From: Acinetobacter piscicola
GTDB taxonomy: Bacteria; Pseudomonadota; Gammaproteobacteria; Pseudomonadales; Moraxellaceae
Assembly: GCF_015218165.1 (NCBI RefSeq)
Contig: NZ_CP048666.1
Span: 1-8,939, forward strand
Direction: 5' to 3'
Length of the DNA stretch: 8,939 nucleotides
In this document: positions 1 through 6,005 of the stretch, in pieces
Numbering within the stretch: the stretch's first letter is position 1
Layout of the letters: the number at the start of each line of letters is the position of its first letter
Notes under the pieces: generated by a model
Told to the model about the DNA's origin: nothing
Database searches by the model: none
What the model saw: the letters and a program-made list of their open reading frames with translations, nothing else
Made by a program: the position numbers and the translations under genes

Positions 1-648
1 TTTCTTTTCAGGTTCTTTGTCAATGCCTTGCTCTTTATAGCTTCGCATATCAATACGGCTGTCAATTTGGTGTTTTTCTAAATGGCTGTTGCATAAATCT
101 GCCCATCTTTGGCGTAGGTCTTTAATATCGGTTTTTCGTTCCTGGTAACTCTTGCCTGTATTGTCTTTTTTAGCTCCGCCACGTTCAGGATTTTTGCTGT
201 TATAGCGTTTGAAATATTGCTCTGGATCTCGTTCGATTCCATCTTGCAGGCGTTCATTAAACATGAGGTGGACGTGAGGCTGATCATTGCCGTCCATTGC
301 TTTAGGGTTATGAATGGCAAATTGATACGGATATTTTGAGCCGATCTCGGACTGAATGAAATCCTCAACCAGTTCTAGGCGTTGCTTGGCATTCATCTCC
401 CTTGGTAAAGCTATTTCATATTCTCGGTAGGTACTGCCATTTTTGCGCTCGTAAAGGTCGGCTGCCTGCCAAAAGTTAATCGGATTATGTTCTGCCCATT
501 TCGGCATGTTTCCATAGTCACTATGTTCAAGGTCAATTTTAGCCTGTTCCTCTTTTTTCTTTTTTTCTTCATCCCGATCTATATATTCGGCATGCGGTGC
601 TGCCTTGCCTGCCTTACCGACTTTGACACTTAAACGAGCAATCGCCAT
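1..648 (-). CDS. mobA: MobA/MobL-family relaxase, N-terminal 216 codons (gene continues at 8939)
   Basis: This is the relaxase that nicks oriT and stays covalently bound to the transferred strand. Translating the minus strand from ATG 648-646 gives MAIARLSVKVGKAGKAAPHA, then EYIDRDE; Tyr22 sits where the catalytic tyrosine of RSF1010 MobA (ADYIQREGKY) lies. Other family blocks are NFWQAADLYER (about residues 58-68), YEIALPREM (77-85), the metal-binding histidine region AIHN...QPHVHLMFNERLQDGIER (His113, His125, His127), and WFKRYN/GGA-like QYFKRYN...ERGGAKK (144-161). The start codon overlaps the stop of the upstream small membrane gene by one base (TAATG), implying coupled translation. The frame is open to position 1 and resumes in frame at 8939 if the molecule is circular, giving about 309 residues. 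That is short beside RSF1010 MobA, which carries a C-terminal primase; no primase is seen here. Identification is firm and circular joining is an inference. Confidence 0.95.
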   Translation of the reverse strand, partial: MAIARLSVKVGKAGKAAPHAEYIDRDEEKKKKEEQAKIDLEHSDYGNMPKWAEHNPINFWQAADLYERKNGSTYREYEIALPREMNAKQRLELVEDFIQSEIGSKYPYQFAIHNPKAMDGNDQPHVHLMFNERLQDGIERDPEQYFKRYNSKNPERGGAKKDNTGKSYQERKTDIKDLRQRWADLCNSHLEKHQIDSRIDMRSYKEQGIDKEPEKK

Positions 649-803
649 TAGGTTTTATCCTGTTCCTTTTTTTGGTTGCGTTCCTTCTTAAACGCTCTTT
701 GATCGAGTATCGAAGCAAGCACCATAATGATGATGAGTAGCGGTGCTGCGATCACGCCAAAAATAATATCTTTGATCTTTCCCAATACCTGTTTTAGTTG
801 CAT
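648..803 (-). CDS. small single-pass membrane protein at the head of the mob operon
   Basis: This 51-residue protein begins MQLKQVLGKIKD, has one hydrophobic segment (IIFGVIAAPLLIIIMVLASIL, about residues 13-33) and ends in a basic, charged tail rich in K, E and Q. An earlier in-frame ATG at 839 would add 12 residues, but the ATG at 803 is preceded by AGGAG at a proper distance (ctAGGAGcaacaagATG), so I chose 803. The stop overlaps the relaxase ATG by one base. The position between oriT and the relaxase suggests a mobilisation accessory role, perhaps anchoring the relaxosome to the membrane or coupling protein, but no family is recognised and the function is an inference from context. Confidence 0.75.
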   Translation of the reverse strand: MQLKQVLGKIKDIIFGVIAAPLLIIIMVLASILDQRAFKKERNQKKEQDKT

Positions 804-824
804 CTTGTTGCTCCTAGCTTTGGT

Positions 825-869
825 ACTTCTTTTTTTCATTCAATTTTCAATTGAACGAAAAAAAGAAGT
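825..869. repeat. 45-bp near-perfect palindrome in the mob operon leader
   Basis: Arms ACTTCTTTTTTTC (825-837) and GAAAAAAAGAAGT (857-869) are exact reverse complements. After one mismatch (838/856) the inner arms TTCAATT (839-845) and AATTGAA (849-855) pair around a 3-base loop, so 20 of 21 positions pair. It lies just upstream of the ribosome binding site of the small membrane gene, so it could be an operator, a cruciform, or an mRNA hairpin limiting mob expression. No U-tract follows it in the direction of the mob genes, so a simple terminator is less likely. Confidence 0.85.
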
Positions 870-878
870 TTCAGGGTT

Positions 879-958
879 TTAGGGATGAAGTCCCTAACGT
901 GCTTAGGTTTCTCAATGAAATTGAGAAACGTCTAAGCGCGCCATCAAATTTTTGATGG
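879..958. other. probable oriT / nic region, IncQ (RSF1010)-like
   Basis: Three hairpins follow one another. TTAGGGA/TCCCTAA spans 879-897. The central one is GTTTCTCAAT (907-916), loop gaa, ATTGAGAAAC (920-929), with outer arms GCTTAG (901-906) and CTAAGC (932-937). The third is CCATCAAA/TTTGATGG (941-958). RSF1010 oriT is known for an inverted repeat GTTTCTC...GAGAAAC followed closely by TAAGTGCGCCC, where MobA nicks; here the repeat is followed by TAAGCGCGCC at 933-942. The similarity of this site agrees with the RSF1010-like relaxase encoded next to it. The exact nick position is not determinable here. Confidence 0.85.
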
Positions 959-978
959 AAGTGCAGGCGACAATCTCT

Positions 979-1033
979 AGAACGACTTTAACAAAATTAC
1001 GTTACTCGGACGTAATTATTTTGTTATCGTTCT
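979..1033. repeat. 55-bp interrupted palindrome between oriT and the traD-like gene
   Basis: Outer arms AGAACGA (979-985) and TCGTTCT (1027-1033), middle arms TAACAAAA (989-996) and TTTTGTTA (1019-1026), and inner arms ATTACGT (996-1002) and ACGTAAT (1010-1016) pair around the loop tactcgg. A few bases bulge on the left side. It ends about 40 bases before the divergent accessory gene, so it is a good candidate binding site for that accessory protein or an operator for the divergent mob promoters. Function is inferred from position only. Confidence 0.8.
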
Positions 1034-1083
1034 TTGAGTATTGAGCCTGTACTTTTGCGGTATCTGAATTAATGGAATTGAAT

Positions 1084-1491
1084 ATGAATAATGATTGGCT
1101 TTCTGAAAAAATCACCTATATTTCTGCTTTAAAGAATCCAAGTGATGCTCAAAAACTTTTATTGGAATTAGCGAAAATCCAATACCGTACACCCGACCAA
1201 GAGAAAAAACTTAATGCCCTGATTAAAGCTGAAAAAGCCATTGATCGAGCGAATAAGCAAAAAGTAGCTGTTAGAAAATTACTGAATGCAGAAAAGGAAG
1301 CTGAACGAAAAGCTCGTACACGACACCTCATCCAATTAGGCGCACTTTTTGAAATTGCAAACTTAGATGAAAGAGATCCTGCCGAATTACTGGGAGTTCT
1401 GCTTAAAACTGCTGAAATCGACCCCAATGATATGAAATGGCAAATTTGGAAAGATTTAGGACAAGATGTATTAAACCAACGTAAGAAATAA
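1084..1491 (+). CDS. traD: TraD/MobC-type conjugal transfer accessory protein
   Basis: The product is a 135-residue basic, almost wholly helical protein with the block KARTRHLIQLGALFEIANL, which resembles the TraD family (Pfam TraD, PF06412) found beside relaxases of mobilisable plasmids. Members are thought to help the relaxosome at oriT. It begins MNNDWLSEKITYISALK. An upstream in-frame ATG at 1072 would add MELN. GGA at 1074-1076 sits 7 bases before the 1084 ATG while 1072 has only a weak upstream site, so 1084 is preferred but not certain. The helix with repeated K-A-E (residues about 35-80) looks like a coiled coil. It is divergent from the relaxase operon across the palindrome-rich oriT region, the usual place for a mobilisation accessory gene. 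Confidence 0.75.
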   Translation: MNNDWLSEKITYISALKNPSDAQKLLLELAKIQYRTPDQEKKLNALIKAEKAIDRANKQKVAVRKLLNAEKEAERKARTRHLIQLGALFEIANLDERDPAELLGVLLKTAEIDPNDMKWQIWKDLGQDVLNQRKK

Positions 1492-1500
1492 AATAATAAA

Positions 1501-1544
1501 AACTATGATTCTATCTAGTGATACCAATAGATAGAATCATAGTT
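1501..1544. terminator. perfect 16-bp hairpin after the traD-like gene
   Basis: AACTATGATTCTATCT (1501-1516) and AGATAGAATCATAGTT (1529-1544) are exact reverse complements with a 12-base loop. It begins 10 bases after the stop codon. A T-run follows only when read on the minus strand (tttttattatttt), so it would be a better intrinsic terminator for transcription coming from the right. On the plus strand it may act as a transcript-end or stabilising hairpin. Confidence 0.75.
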
Positions 1545-1607
1545 AAACTCTTAATTACTTATCGAGAAGCCGTTCTAGGATGATACTGTATTGTTCATCT
1601 ACATTTT

Positions 1608-1624
1608 CTCAGAATTTTGAACAC
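1608..1624. mobile_element. probable terminal repeat of an IS256-family element (right end of a lost copy)
   Basis: CAGAATTTTGAACAC at 1610-1624 matches the reverse complement of GTGTTCAGAATTCTG at 3908-3922 in 14 of 15 positions; the latter lies at the left end of the truncated IS256-family element downstream of ohyA. Between 1545 and 1609 I see no gene and no recognisable transposase remnant. The match suggests that an IS copy once lay to the left and that the ohyA segment was carried between two copies in the same orientation. A short AT-rich match alone is not proof. Confidence 0.45.
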
Positions 1625-1634
1625 CCTCCATTAA

Positions 1635-1662
1635 TTGACTAAGATGGCGATTCAACTAAACT
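1635..1662 (+). promoter_or_regulatory. candidate ohyA promoter
   Basis: TTGACT (1635-1640) is followed after 16 bases by TAAACT (1657-1662), a good -35 and a fair -10 hexamer about 75 bases before the ohyA start codon. The predicted transcription start falls inside the left arm of the 1660-1716 palindrome, so that palindrome would sit at the classical operator position. Confidence 0.45.
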
Positions 1663-1716
1663 GAAAGTGCTGTTCGCAATACCACTAAGGGTATCAGCGA
1701 GAACAGCACTTTCAGT
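1660..1716. repeat. long palindrome in the ohyA leader (operator or regulatory hairpin)
   Basis: ACTGAAAGTGCTGTTC (1660-1675) and GAACAGCACTTTCAGT (1701-1716) pair perfectly over 16 bp. Inside, ATACC (1679-1683) pairs with GGTAT (1690-1694). The right arm ends directly before the AAAGGA-like ribosome binding site of ohyA (ATG at 1734). No T-run follows, so an intrinsic terminator is not supported. It could be an operator, a 5' stabilising hairpin, or the scar of a mobile element end. Confidence 0.8.
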
Positions 1717-1733
1717 AAAGGAAAGAGTCCGTA

Positions 1734-3722
1734 ATGGCTAAAAAGACAATTGCGAAATTTGATATCTCGGCAACCGCACCAGAGGGTTTTGAACATGAGC
1801 CTGACGCAACAGGTGGTTTTTGGTGCCATAAACCGCTTAACACTTTGCCGCCGGGTGATTTTATATCGCCCTACTCGCGTCATAAAACCTTACCAACTCC
1901 GGGAATCGAAAAGCGTAAAGCCTGGATAATTGGTGGCGGTGTCGGAGGACTTGCCGCTGCATTTTATTTAATTCGCGATGGTCATATGCCCGCCGAAAAT
2001 ATCACTATTTTAGAAGAAATGAGGGTAGAAGGCGGCTCTATGGATGGTGCGGGTAACCCTGAAGACGGTTACATCATTCGCGGTGGTCGTGAAATGAACT
2101 GGAACTACGACACCCTCTGGGATCTATTCCAGGACATTCCCGCCCTTGAACTTCCCGAAGGGTATTCTGTTCTCGATGAATACCGAATGATAAACGACAA
2201 CGACCCAAATTACTCTAAGGCCCGTTTAATTAACAAGTCCGGCGAGATCCTTGACTCAGAAGACCTGGGACTGAGTAAATCTCAGCAATGGGAACTTATC
2301 CGCTTAATGCTGAAACGAAAGGAAGAGTTAGACGACACGAGCATTGAGGAATATTTCAGTGAAGGCTTTTTACAAAGCAACTTCTGGTTTTTATTCCGTA
2401 CTATGTTTGCTTTTAAAAACTGCCACAGCCTGTTGGAAACCAAGCTCTATTTGCATCGTTTTCTGGACTCAATTGACGGCTTTGGTGACATGTCTGTTCT
2501 GCTTTTCCCTAAATACAATCAGTACGACACCTTTATAAAGCCACTGACCGACTTTTTGCGTGAAAAAGGAGTGAAATTTACCTTTGAAGCCAGAGTCGAT
2601 GACCTTGATATAAGCTTTACCGGAGACAAAAAGACAGTAACCGGAATTCAGGCCGTTATTAAAGGTAAAGAGCAATATATTGAAGTTGGCAAGAATGATT
2701 TAGTGTTCGCCCTCACCGGCTCAATGACTGAACAGACGGGTTATGCCGGTATGGATAATGCGCCGGAGCTTAACTGTGAAAGGCATGACCCGGGTAGCGA
2801 AAGTGGCTGGAACTTATGGAAGAACCTCGCCAAGAAGTCTCCCGTTTTCGGTAAGCCAGAAAAATTTTATGGTGACGTAGACAAGTCTATATGGGAGTCG
2901 GCCACCCTTACCTGCAAGCCCTCACCCCTTGTCGATAAACTGAAAACCTTATCAGTAAACGACCCATACTCCGGTCGAACCGTAACCGGCGGCATAGTGA
3001 CTTTTACTGACTCCAACTGGCTGTTAAGTGTTACCTGTAATCGCCAACCCCACTTCCCCGACCAGCCAGATGACACATTGGTGTTGTGGGTTTATGGCCT
3101 GTTGATGGATAAGCAAGGCAACCGTGTAAACAAAACCATGCCAGAATGCACCGGTAAAGAAATTCTGACCGAGCTTTGCCATCATCTGGGTATTGAAGAC
3201 CAGTTAGATGAGGTTATAGCCAACACCAAAATACGCATTGCGCTTATGCCTTATATTACAGCTCAGTTTATGCCCAGAGCTGCAGGCGACAGGCCCAGAG
3301 TAGTTCCTGAAGGCTGCACGAATTTAGGCTTAGTGGGACAATTTGTAGAAACTCGCAATGACATAATATTCACCATGGAAGCCTCTATTCGCACCGCCCG
3401 TATTGGTGTGTATAAACTGCTGAATATTCCCAAACAGGTGCCTGATATAAGCCCGACACAATACGACATTCGTAACATCATAAAAGGTGCCAGAGCGCTC
3501 AATAGCAATAAGCCTTTTATTGGCGAGCGTATGCTGCACCGCTTACTCGACAAAACCTACTTTGCCCACATACTGCCGCCGCTGCCCGAACCGGAGGAGA
3601 CAAAGCAAACGCACTTCGAAGAAGAGCTAAGGGAACTGCTTGGTAAAGGCGGTGACTCAATACATAAATTCTCAAGCTGGGTTAACTCGCTGAGGGAGAA
3701 TTTTTCGAGCAAAGATAAATAG
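1734..3722 (+). CDS. ohyA: oleate hydratase (FAD-dependent fatty acid double-bond hydratase)
   Basis: Oleate hydratases (EC 4.2.1.53, formerly myosin-cross-reactive antigen) add water to the cis-9 double bond of unsaturated fatty acids such as oleate, giving 10-hydroxystearate; they are FAD-binding, peripheral membrane enzymes. The 662-residue product has the Rossmann motif [17 protein letters not shown] (Gly67-Gly72) and the signature RGGREM (116-121); Glu120 and Tyr239 (KLYLHRFL) fall where the catalytic Glu122 and Tyr241 of the Elizabethkingia enzyme lie. [18 protein letters not shown] (215-232) and the C-terminal FAD block [15 protein letters not shown]...[20 protein letters not shown] (about 505-550) are also typical. 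The C-terminal tail (about 610-662) is charged and helical and may mediate membrane contact. The gene looks complete and intact. It is richer in G+C than the backbone (32 of 60 bases at 2881-2940 against 16 of 60 at 7201-7260), and is flanked by IS256-family traces, so it was probably acquired. A role in detoxifying antimicrobial unsaturated fatty acids is known for some family members and is only an inference here. Confidence 0.97.
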   Translation: MAKKTIAKFDISATAPEGFEHEPDATGGFWCHKPLNTLPPGDFISPYSRHKTLPTPGIEKRKAWIIGGGVGGLAAAFYLIRDGHMPAENITILEEMRVEGGSMDGAGNPEDGYIIRGGREMNWNYDTLWDLFQDIPALELPEGYSVLDEYRMINDNDPNYSKARLINKSGEILDSEDLGLSKSQQWELIRLMLKRKEELDDTSIEEYFSEGFLQSNFWFLFRTMFAFKNCHSLLETKLYLHRFLDSIDGFGDMSVLLFPKYNQYDTFIKPLTDFLREKGVKFTFEARVDDLDISFTGDKKTVTGIQAVIKGKEQYIEVGKNDLVFALTGSMTEQTGYAGMDNAPELNCERHDPGSESGWNLWKNLAKKSPVFGKPEKFYGDVDKSIWESATLTCKPSPLVDKLKTLSVNDPYSGRTVTGGIVTFTDSNWLLSVTCNRQPHFPDQPDDTLVLWVYGLLMDKQGNRVNKTMPECTGKEILTELCHHLGIEDQLDEVIANTKIRIALMPYITAQFMPRAAGDRPRVVPEGCTNLGLVGQFVETRNDIIFTMEASIRTARIGVYKLLNIPKQVPDISPTQYDIRNIIKGARALNSNKPFIGERMLHRLLDKTYFAHILPPLPEPEETKQTHFEEELRELLGKGGDSIHKFSSWVNSLRENFSSKDK

Positions 3723-3745
3723 TAGGTTAGGTTTTATTTTTTGCA

Positions 3746-3776
3746 CAAAAAAGCCGCTCGAATGAGCGGCTTCTTA
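3746..3776 (+). terminator. rho-independent terminator of ohyA
   Basis: AAGCCGCTC (3751-3759), loop gaat, GAGCGGCTT (3764-3772), preceded by an A-run and followed by ctta. It starts 24 bases after the ohyA stop. The A-run on the left also makes it workable for transcription from the other side. Confidence 0.85.
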
Positions 3777-3805
3777 TATGGAATTGGTGGAGCTGTTTAT
3801 AAAAG

Positions 3806-3843
3806 CCTTTTGTAAACAACCGATCGATCAGGAATACAAAAGG
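3806..3843. repeat. short inverted repeat in the ohyA-IS gap
   Basis: CCTTTTGTA (3806-3814) and TACAAAAGG (3835-3843) pair around 20 bases containing CGATCGATC. The 3777-3895 stretch holds no gene; it is probably flanking DNA that came with ohyA from its earlier host. Function unknown. Confidence 0.5.
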
Positions 3844-3895
3844 TTTAAGGAATGCGAGCGATAACTTTTATTTCAAAGTCAAAACCGGCTAACCA

Positions 3896-4688
3896 AGTCA
3901 CACAGTAGTGTTCAGAATTCTGTGTCATTTCGTTAAACTAAACAAAAAAGAGATGACATATGACCAAAACCAATTTCGACATGGATGCCGCTTTAAAGCA
4001 GTTGCGTGAAGGCAAAGACCTCACCGGCAAAGACGGCATCCTGACACCGCTTATCAAACAACTCACCGAAGCCGCGATGCAGGCTGAGCTTGAAGAGCAT
4101 CTCAGTGATAAAGAGCAATCTAACCGCAAGAACGGTTCGACGTCAAAAACAGTCAAGAGTCCTGCCGGCAGCTTTGAATTAGATACGCCCCGCGACAGAG
4201 CCGGCTCGTTTGAGCCGCAACTGGTTAAAAAACATCAGACGCATTTAACCGATGAGCTGGAGCGTAAAATTATTGCATTGTTTTCGCTTGGAACCAGCTA
4301 TCAAGACATTCGCATGCACATTGAAGATCTGTACGGCATTCATGTCTCAAACGTCACCATTAATACCGTCACGGATAAGCTTCTGCCGGAGCTTCAGGCA
4401 TGGCGTGAACGGCCTTTAGAAGCGGTTTACCCCATTGTATGGCTCGATGCCATTCACTATAAAATCAAAGAGAATGGGCGTTTTATCAGCAAAGCTGTTT
4501 ATACCATTCTTGGCCTCAATATTGACGGTAAAAAAGAGCTTCTGGGGCTTTATTTATCCGAGTCAGAAGGCGCTCATCACTGGCTAAGTGTGTTGACCGA
4601 TCTACATAATCGAGGCGTTCAGGATATTCTGATTGCCTGCGTAGACGGCTTAAAAGGCTTTCCCGAAGCCATAGAAAGTGTTTTTGAG
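3896..4688 (+). mobile_element. IS256-family insertion sequence, 5' part only
   Basis: The left end lies near the terminal-repeat-like sequence GTGTTCAGAATTCTG (3908-3922); the exact outer boundary is uncertain. The element contains the first 60% of a Mutator/IS256-family transposase gene and is cut where the 20-bp repeat array begins (4687). No right terminal repeat in the expected position is found, so the element cannot move by itself. Confidence 0.75.
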
Positions 4689-4691
4689 TAA
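3960..4691 (+). pseudogene. IS256-family (Mutator-type) transposase, C-terminally truncated
   Basis: The 243-residue product carries typical family sequence: TPLIKQLTEAAMQAELEEHL (29-48), the NGS(TS)KTVKSPAGSFELDTPRDRAGSFEPQLVKKHQ region (58-93), and the N-terminal half of the DDE domain with Asp163 (VWLDAIHYKI) and Asp229 (ACVDGLKGFPEAI). The family is normally about 400 residues; the third catalytic residue, a Glu near the C-terminus, is missing. The frame ends because the first 20-bp repeat at 4687 supplies TAA at 4689-4691, so even the last codon comes partly from foreign sequence. The start at 3960 follows a purine-rich AAGAGA site. It is non-functional as a transposase. Confidence 0.92.
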
Positions 4692-4936
4692 TAAAGTTAA
4701 ATACTAAGTAATAAACAATAATACTTGGTAATAAAGTTTCATCCCGATTTTCAAAAAAAGAAAATATATTCATTATTTTCAGCATATTGGAATATTGGTA
4801 TGAAACTTTTTTATTTTAATAGAATTAAACTTAGATTAGTTTTTGCGTATAGTATGATACTTTAATAAATATCATTTAAATTTAATATCAATAAAATAAA
4901 ACACTTACACACAACATAGTATGACACTTTATTGCT
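4687..4936. repeat. iteron-like array: six 20-bp repeats in two opposed groups, candidate origin
   Basis: Consensus TAGTATGAAACTTTATTACT. Three copies lie back to back on the minus strand at 4687-4706 (18/20), 4707-4726 (15/20) and 4727-4746 (16/20). Three lie on the plus strand at 4796-4815 (17/20), 4850-4869 (16/20) and 4917-4936 (18/20). A weaker plus-strand copy may sit at 4820-4839. The block is extremely AT-rich and contains no gene. Tandem 20-22 bp repeats in AT-rich DNA are the hallmark of iteron-controlled plasmid origins, where a Rep protein binds; opposed groups are less common. No rep gene adjoins it, so it may be a surviving origin whose rep gene was lost, or an origin served in trans. 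Other possibilities are a regulator-binding array or a small non-autonomous element. Confidence 0.7.
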
Positions 4937-4945
4937 TTCATATAA

Positions 4946-5245
4946 TTGTCCTTTGAGGGTTTTCATGAATTACATTCAAGTCATTGGAAAATAGAGCAAT
5001 ATCACCGGGTGATTAAACAGGTTTGTCATATTGAAAAGTTTCAAGTAAGACGATCTAAACTGATTTTGAATCATATTTTTTCAGCCTTGATGGCCTACGT
5101 CGAGATACAAAAGAACCAGTTTGAGCGGATCTTTGAAAATGTATATCGTTGGCAGAAGAAATTATTTAGACCAGTTATCAAAAACTTCATTGATGACTTT
5201 ATTCTCGATAAAAATCATCTGCTACCACAGAGAATCTATAAATAA
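4946..5245 (+). pseudogene. IS701-like (DDE_5 type) transposase, C-terminal fragment
   Basis: About 95 residues resemble the end of an IS701/DDE_5-type transposase: FHELHSSHWKIEQYHRVIK, then QVCHIEKFQVR and LILNHIFSALMAYVEIQ. The Glu in WKIEQYHR is in the position of the last acidic residue of the DDE triad. The only start in frame is TTG 4946 just after an in-frame TAA, with no convincing ribosome binding site, so it is a remnant and not an independent gene. The 5' part is missing beyond the repeat array. The sequence after the stop (AGTGCGTAAGTCCTAA, about 5248-5263) may be the element's right end. Family assignment is from motif memory and moderately sure. Confidence 0.75.
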
Positions 5246-5258
5246 TAGTGCGTAAGTC

Positions 5259-5759
5259 CTAAATTATTTTTTGACTTTGAATAATTCCATCTTTGTCATC
5301 TACTGTACTAATTTTTGTAGGATAAAATCTAAATTCTGGTTCACTCAATGCACCATTGATAGTTAGAGAAGATTCATTACCTAAATTACCTGAGAATAAA
5401 ATCTGATCATCTTTTTTAAACTTCTTTGAATACTCAATAACTTTAGGATCTACCAAAATTAAATAATATGTCTGATCACCATTACTAAGCTCTATAGTTA
5501 ATTTATCATTATTTAAAGTTGAAGAAACAAAACTCCCAACCCAAGACGAAACAGCCCTATTAGTGTCCTTTAGCTCTTTTTTAAACTTATTTTCAAAATC
5601 TTTAATTTCTAAATCATTATCTGAATTTTTAGCAGTTTTATACTCATTAGAAAGAGATGATATTAAGCTTTTAAACTCCTGTTGTTCTTTAGGTTCAGTT
5701 GTGGAATTTCCACAAGCTGTAAGTAAAAAAGACAGAAGTAAAATATTAAGTTTATTCAC
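5259..5759 (-). CDS. small secreted lipoprotein, possible OB-fold (tRNA_anti-like)
   Basis: The 166-residue product starts MNKLNILLLSFLLTACGNS, a lipoprotein signal peptide with lipobox LTAC and lipidated Cys16, so it should be exported and anchored in a membrane. GTG at 5759 is chosen because GGAAG lies 8 bases before it and because the signal peptide then has normal length; TTG at 5774 is the alternative. After a charged helical linker (about 20-60), residues 65-150 alternate strands and short turns (SWVGSFVSSTLNNDKLTIEL, YYLILVDPKVIEYSKKF, DDQILFSGNLG), reminiscent of the OB-fold tRNA_anti-like lipoproteins seen in Acinetobacter. Low G+C matches the backbone. It is convergent with the IS701-like fragment. 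Role unknown; interaction with envelope or other molecules cannot be told. Confidence 0.8.
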   Translation of the reverse strand: MNKLNILLLSFLLTACGNSTTEPKEQQEFKSLISSLSNEYKTAKNSDNDLEIKDFENKFKKELKDTNRAVSSWVGSFVSSTLNNDKLTIELSNGDQTYYLILVDPKVIEYSKKFKKDDQILFSGNLGNESSLTINGALSEPEFRFYPTKISTVDDKDGIIQSQKII

Positions 5760-5872
5760 TATTAGTTCTTCCAAAAGATCTTAATTTATAAATAGCCTAA
5801 GCAGAATATGAATAAAAGCAATATCGACCATGATATCCCCCTTAAATAAGCTATAAGCTAGCTAGCTAAATG

Positions 5873-5939
5873 CTCTCAACCTCTCAACTCGCCCCCAAAG
5901 CGTCGCACTTCGTGCTTTGGCTTTGGAAACGGTTGAGAG
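5873..5939. repeat. tandem CTCTCAAC repeat with inverted partner and inner stem
   Basis: CTCTCAAC occurs twice in tandem (5873-5880, 5881-5888) and its complement GTTGAGAG lies at 5932-5939, so two alternative outer stems are possible. Inside, CCAAAGC (5895-5901) pairs with GCTTTGG (5914-5920). Mutually exclusive stems are what a switching RNA would need, but this is unproven. Confidence 0.7.
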
Positions 5940-5944
5940 AGTTT

Positions 5945-6005
5945 CGGCAATACTCACCCTAAGGGCTGTCATTTAAAAAAATGACACATCCCTTAAGTAT
6001 TGCCG
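5945..6005. repeat. 61-bp composite hairpin
   Basis: Three stacked stems: CGGCAATACT (5945-5954) with AGTATTGCCG (5996-6005), TAAGGG (5960-5965) with CCCTTA (5990-5995), and TGTCATTT (5967-5974) with AAATGACA (5979-5986), closing on a 4-A loop. A 5-base bulge lies on the left arm. About 24 pairs in 61 bases make this the strongest structure of the gene-free region. Confidence 0.85.

Noticed and set aside
1149..1427. Long minus-strand frame opposite the traD-like gene
   Set aside because: Shadow of a real gene, with serine-, alanine- and arginine-rich nonsense composition.
3781..3800. GGTGGAGCTG after the ohyA terminator, resembling the 3' end of an antisense tRNA gene
   Set aside because: The following bases do not continue into a T-arm or cloverleaf; at most a remnant of donor flanking DNA.
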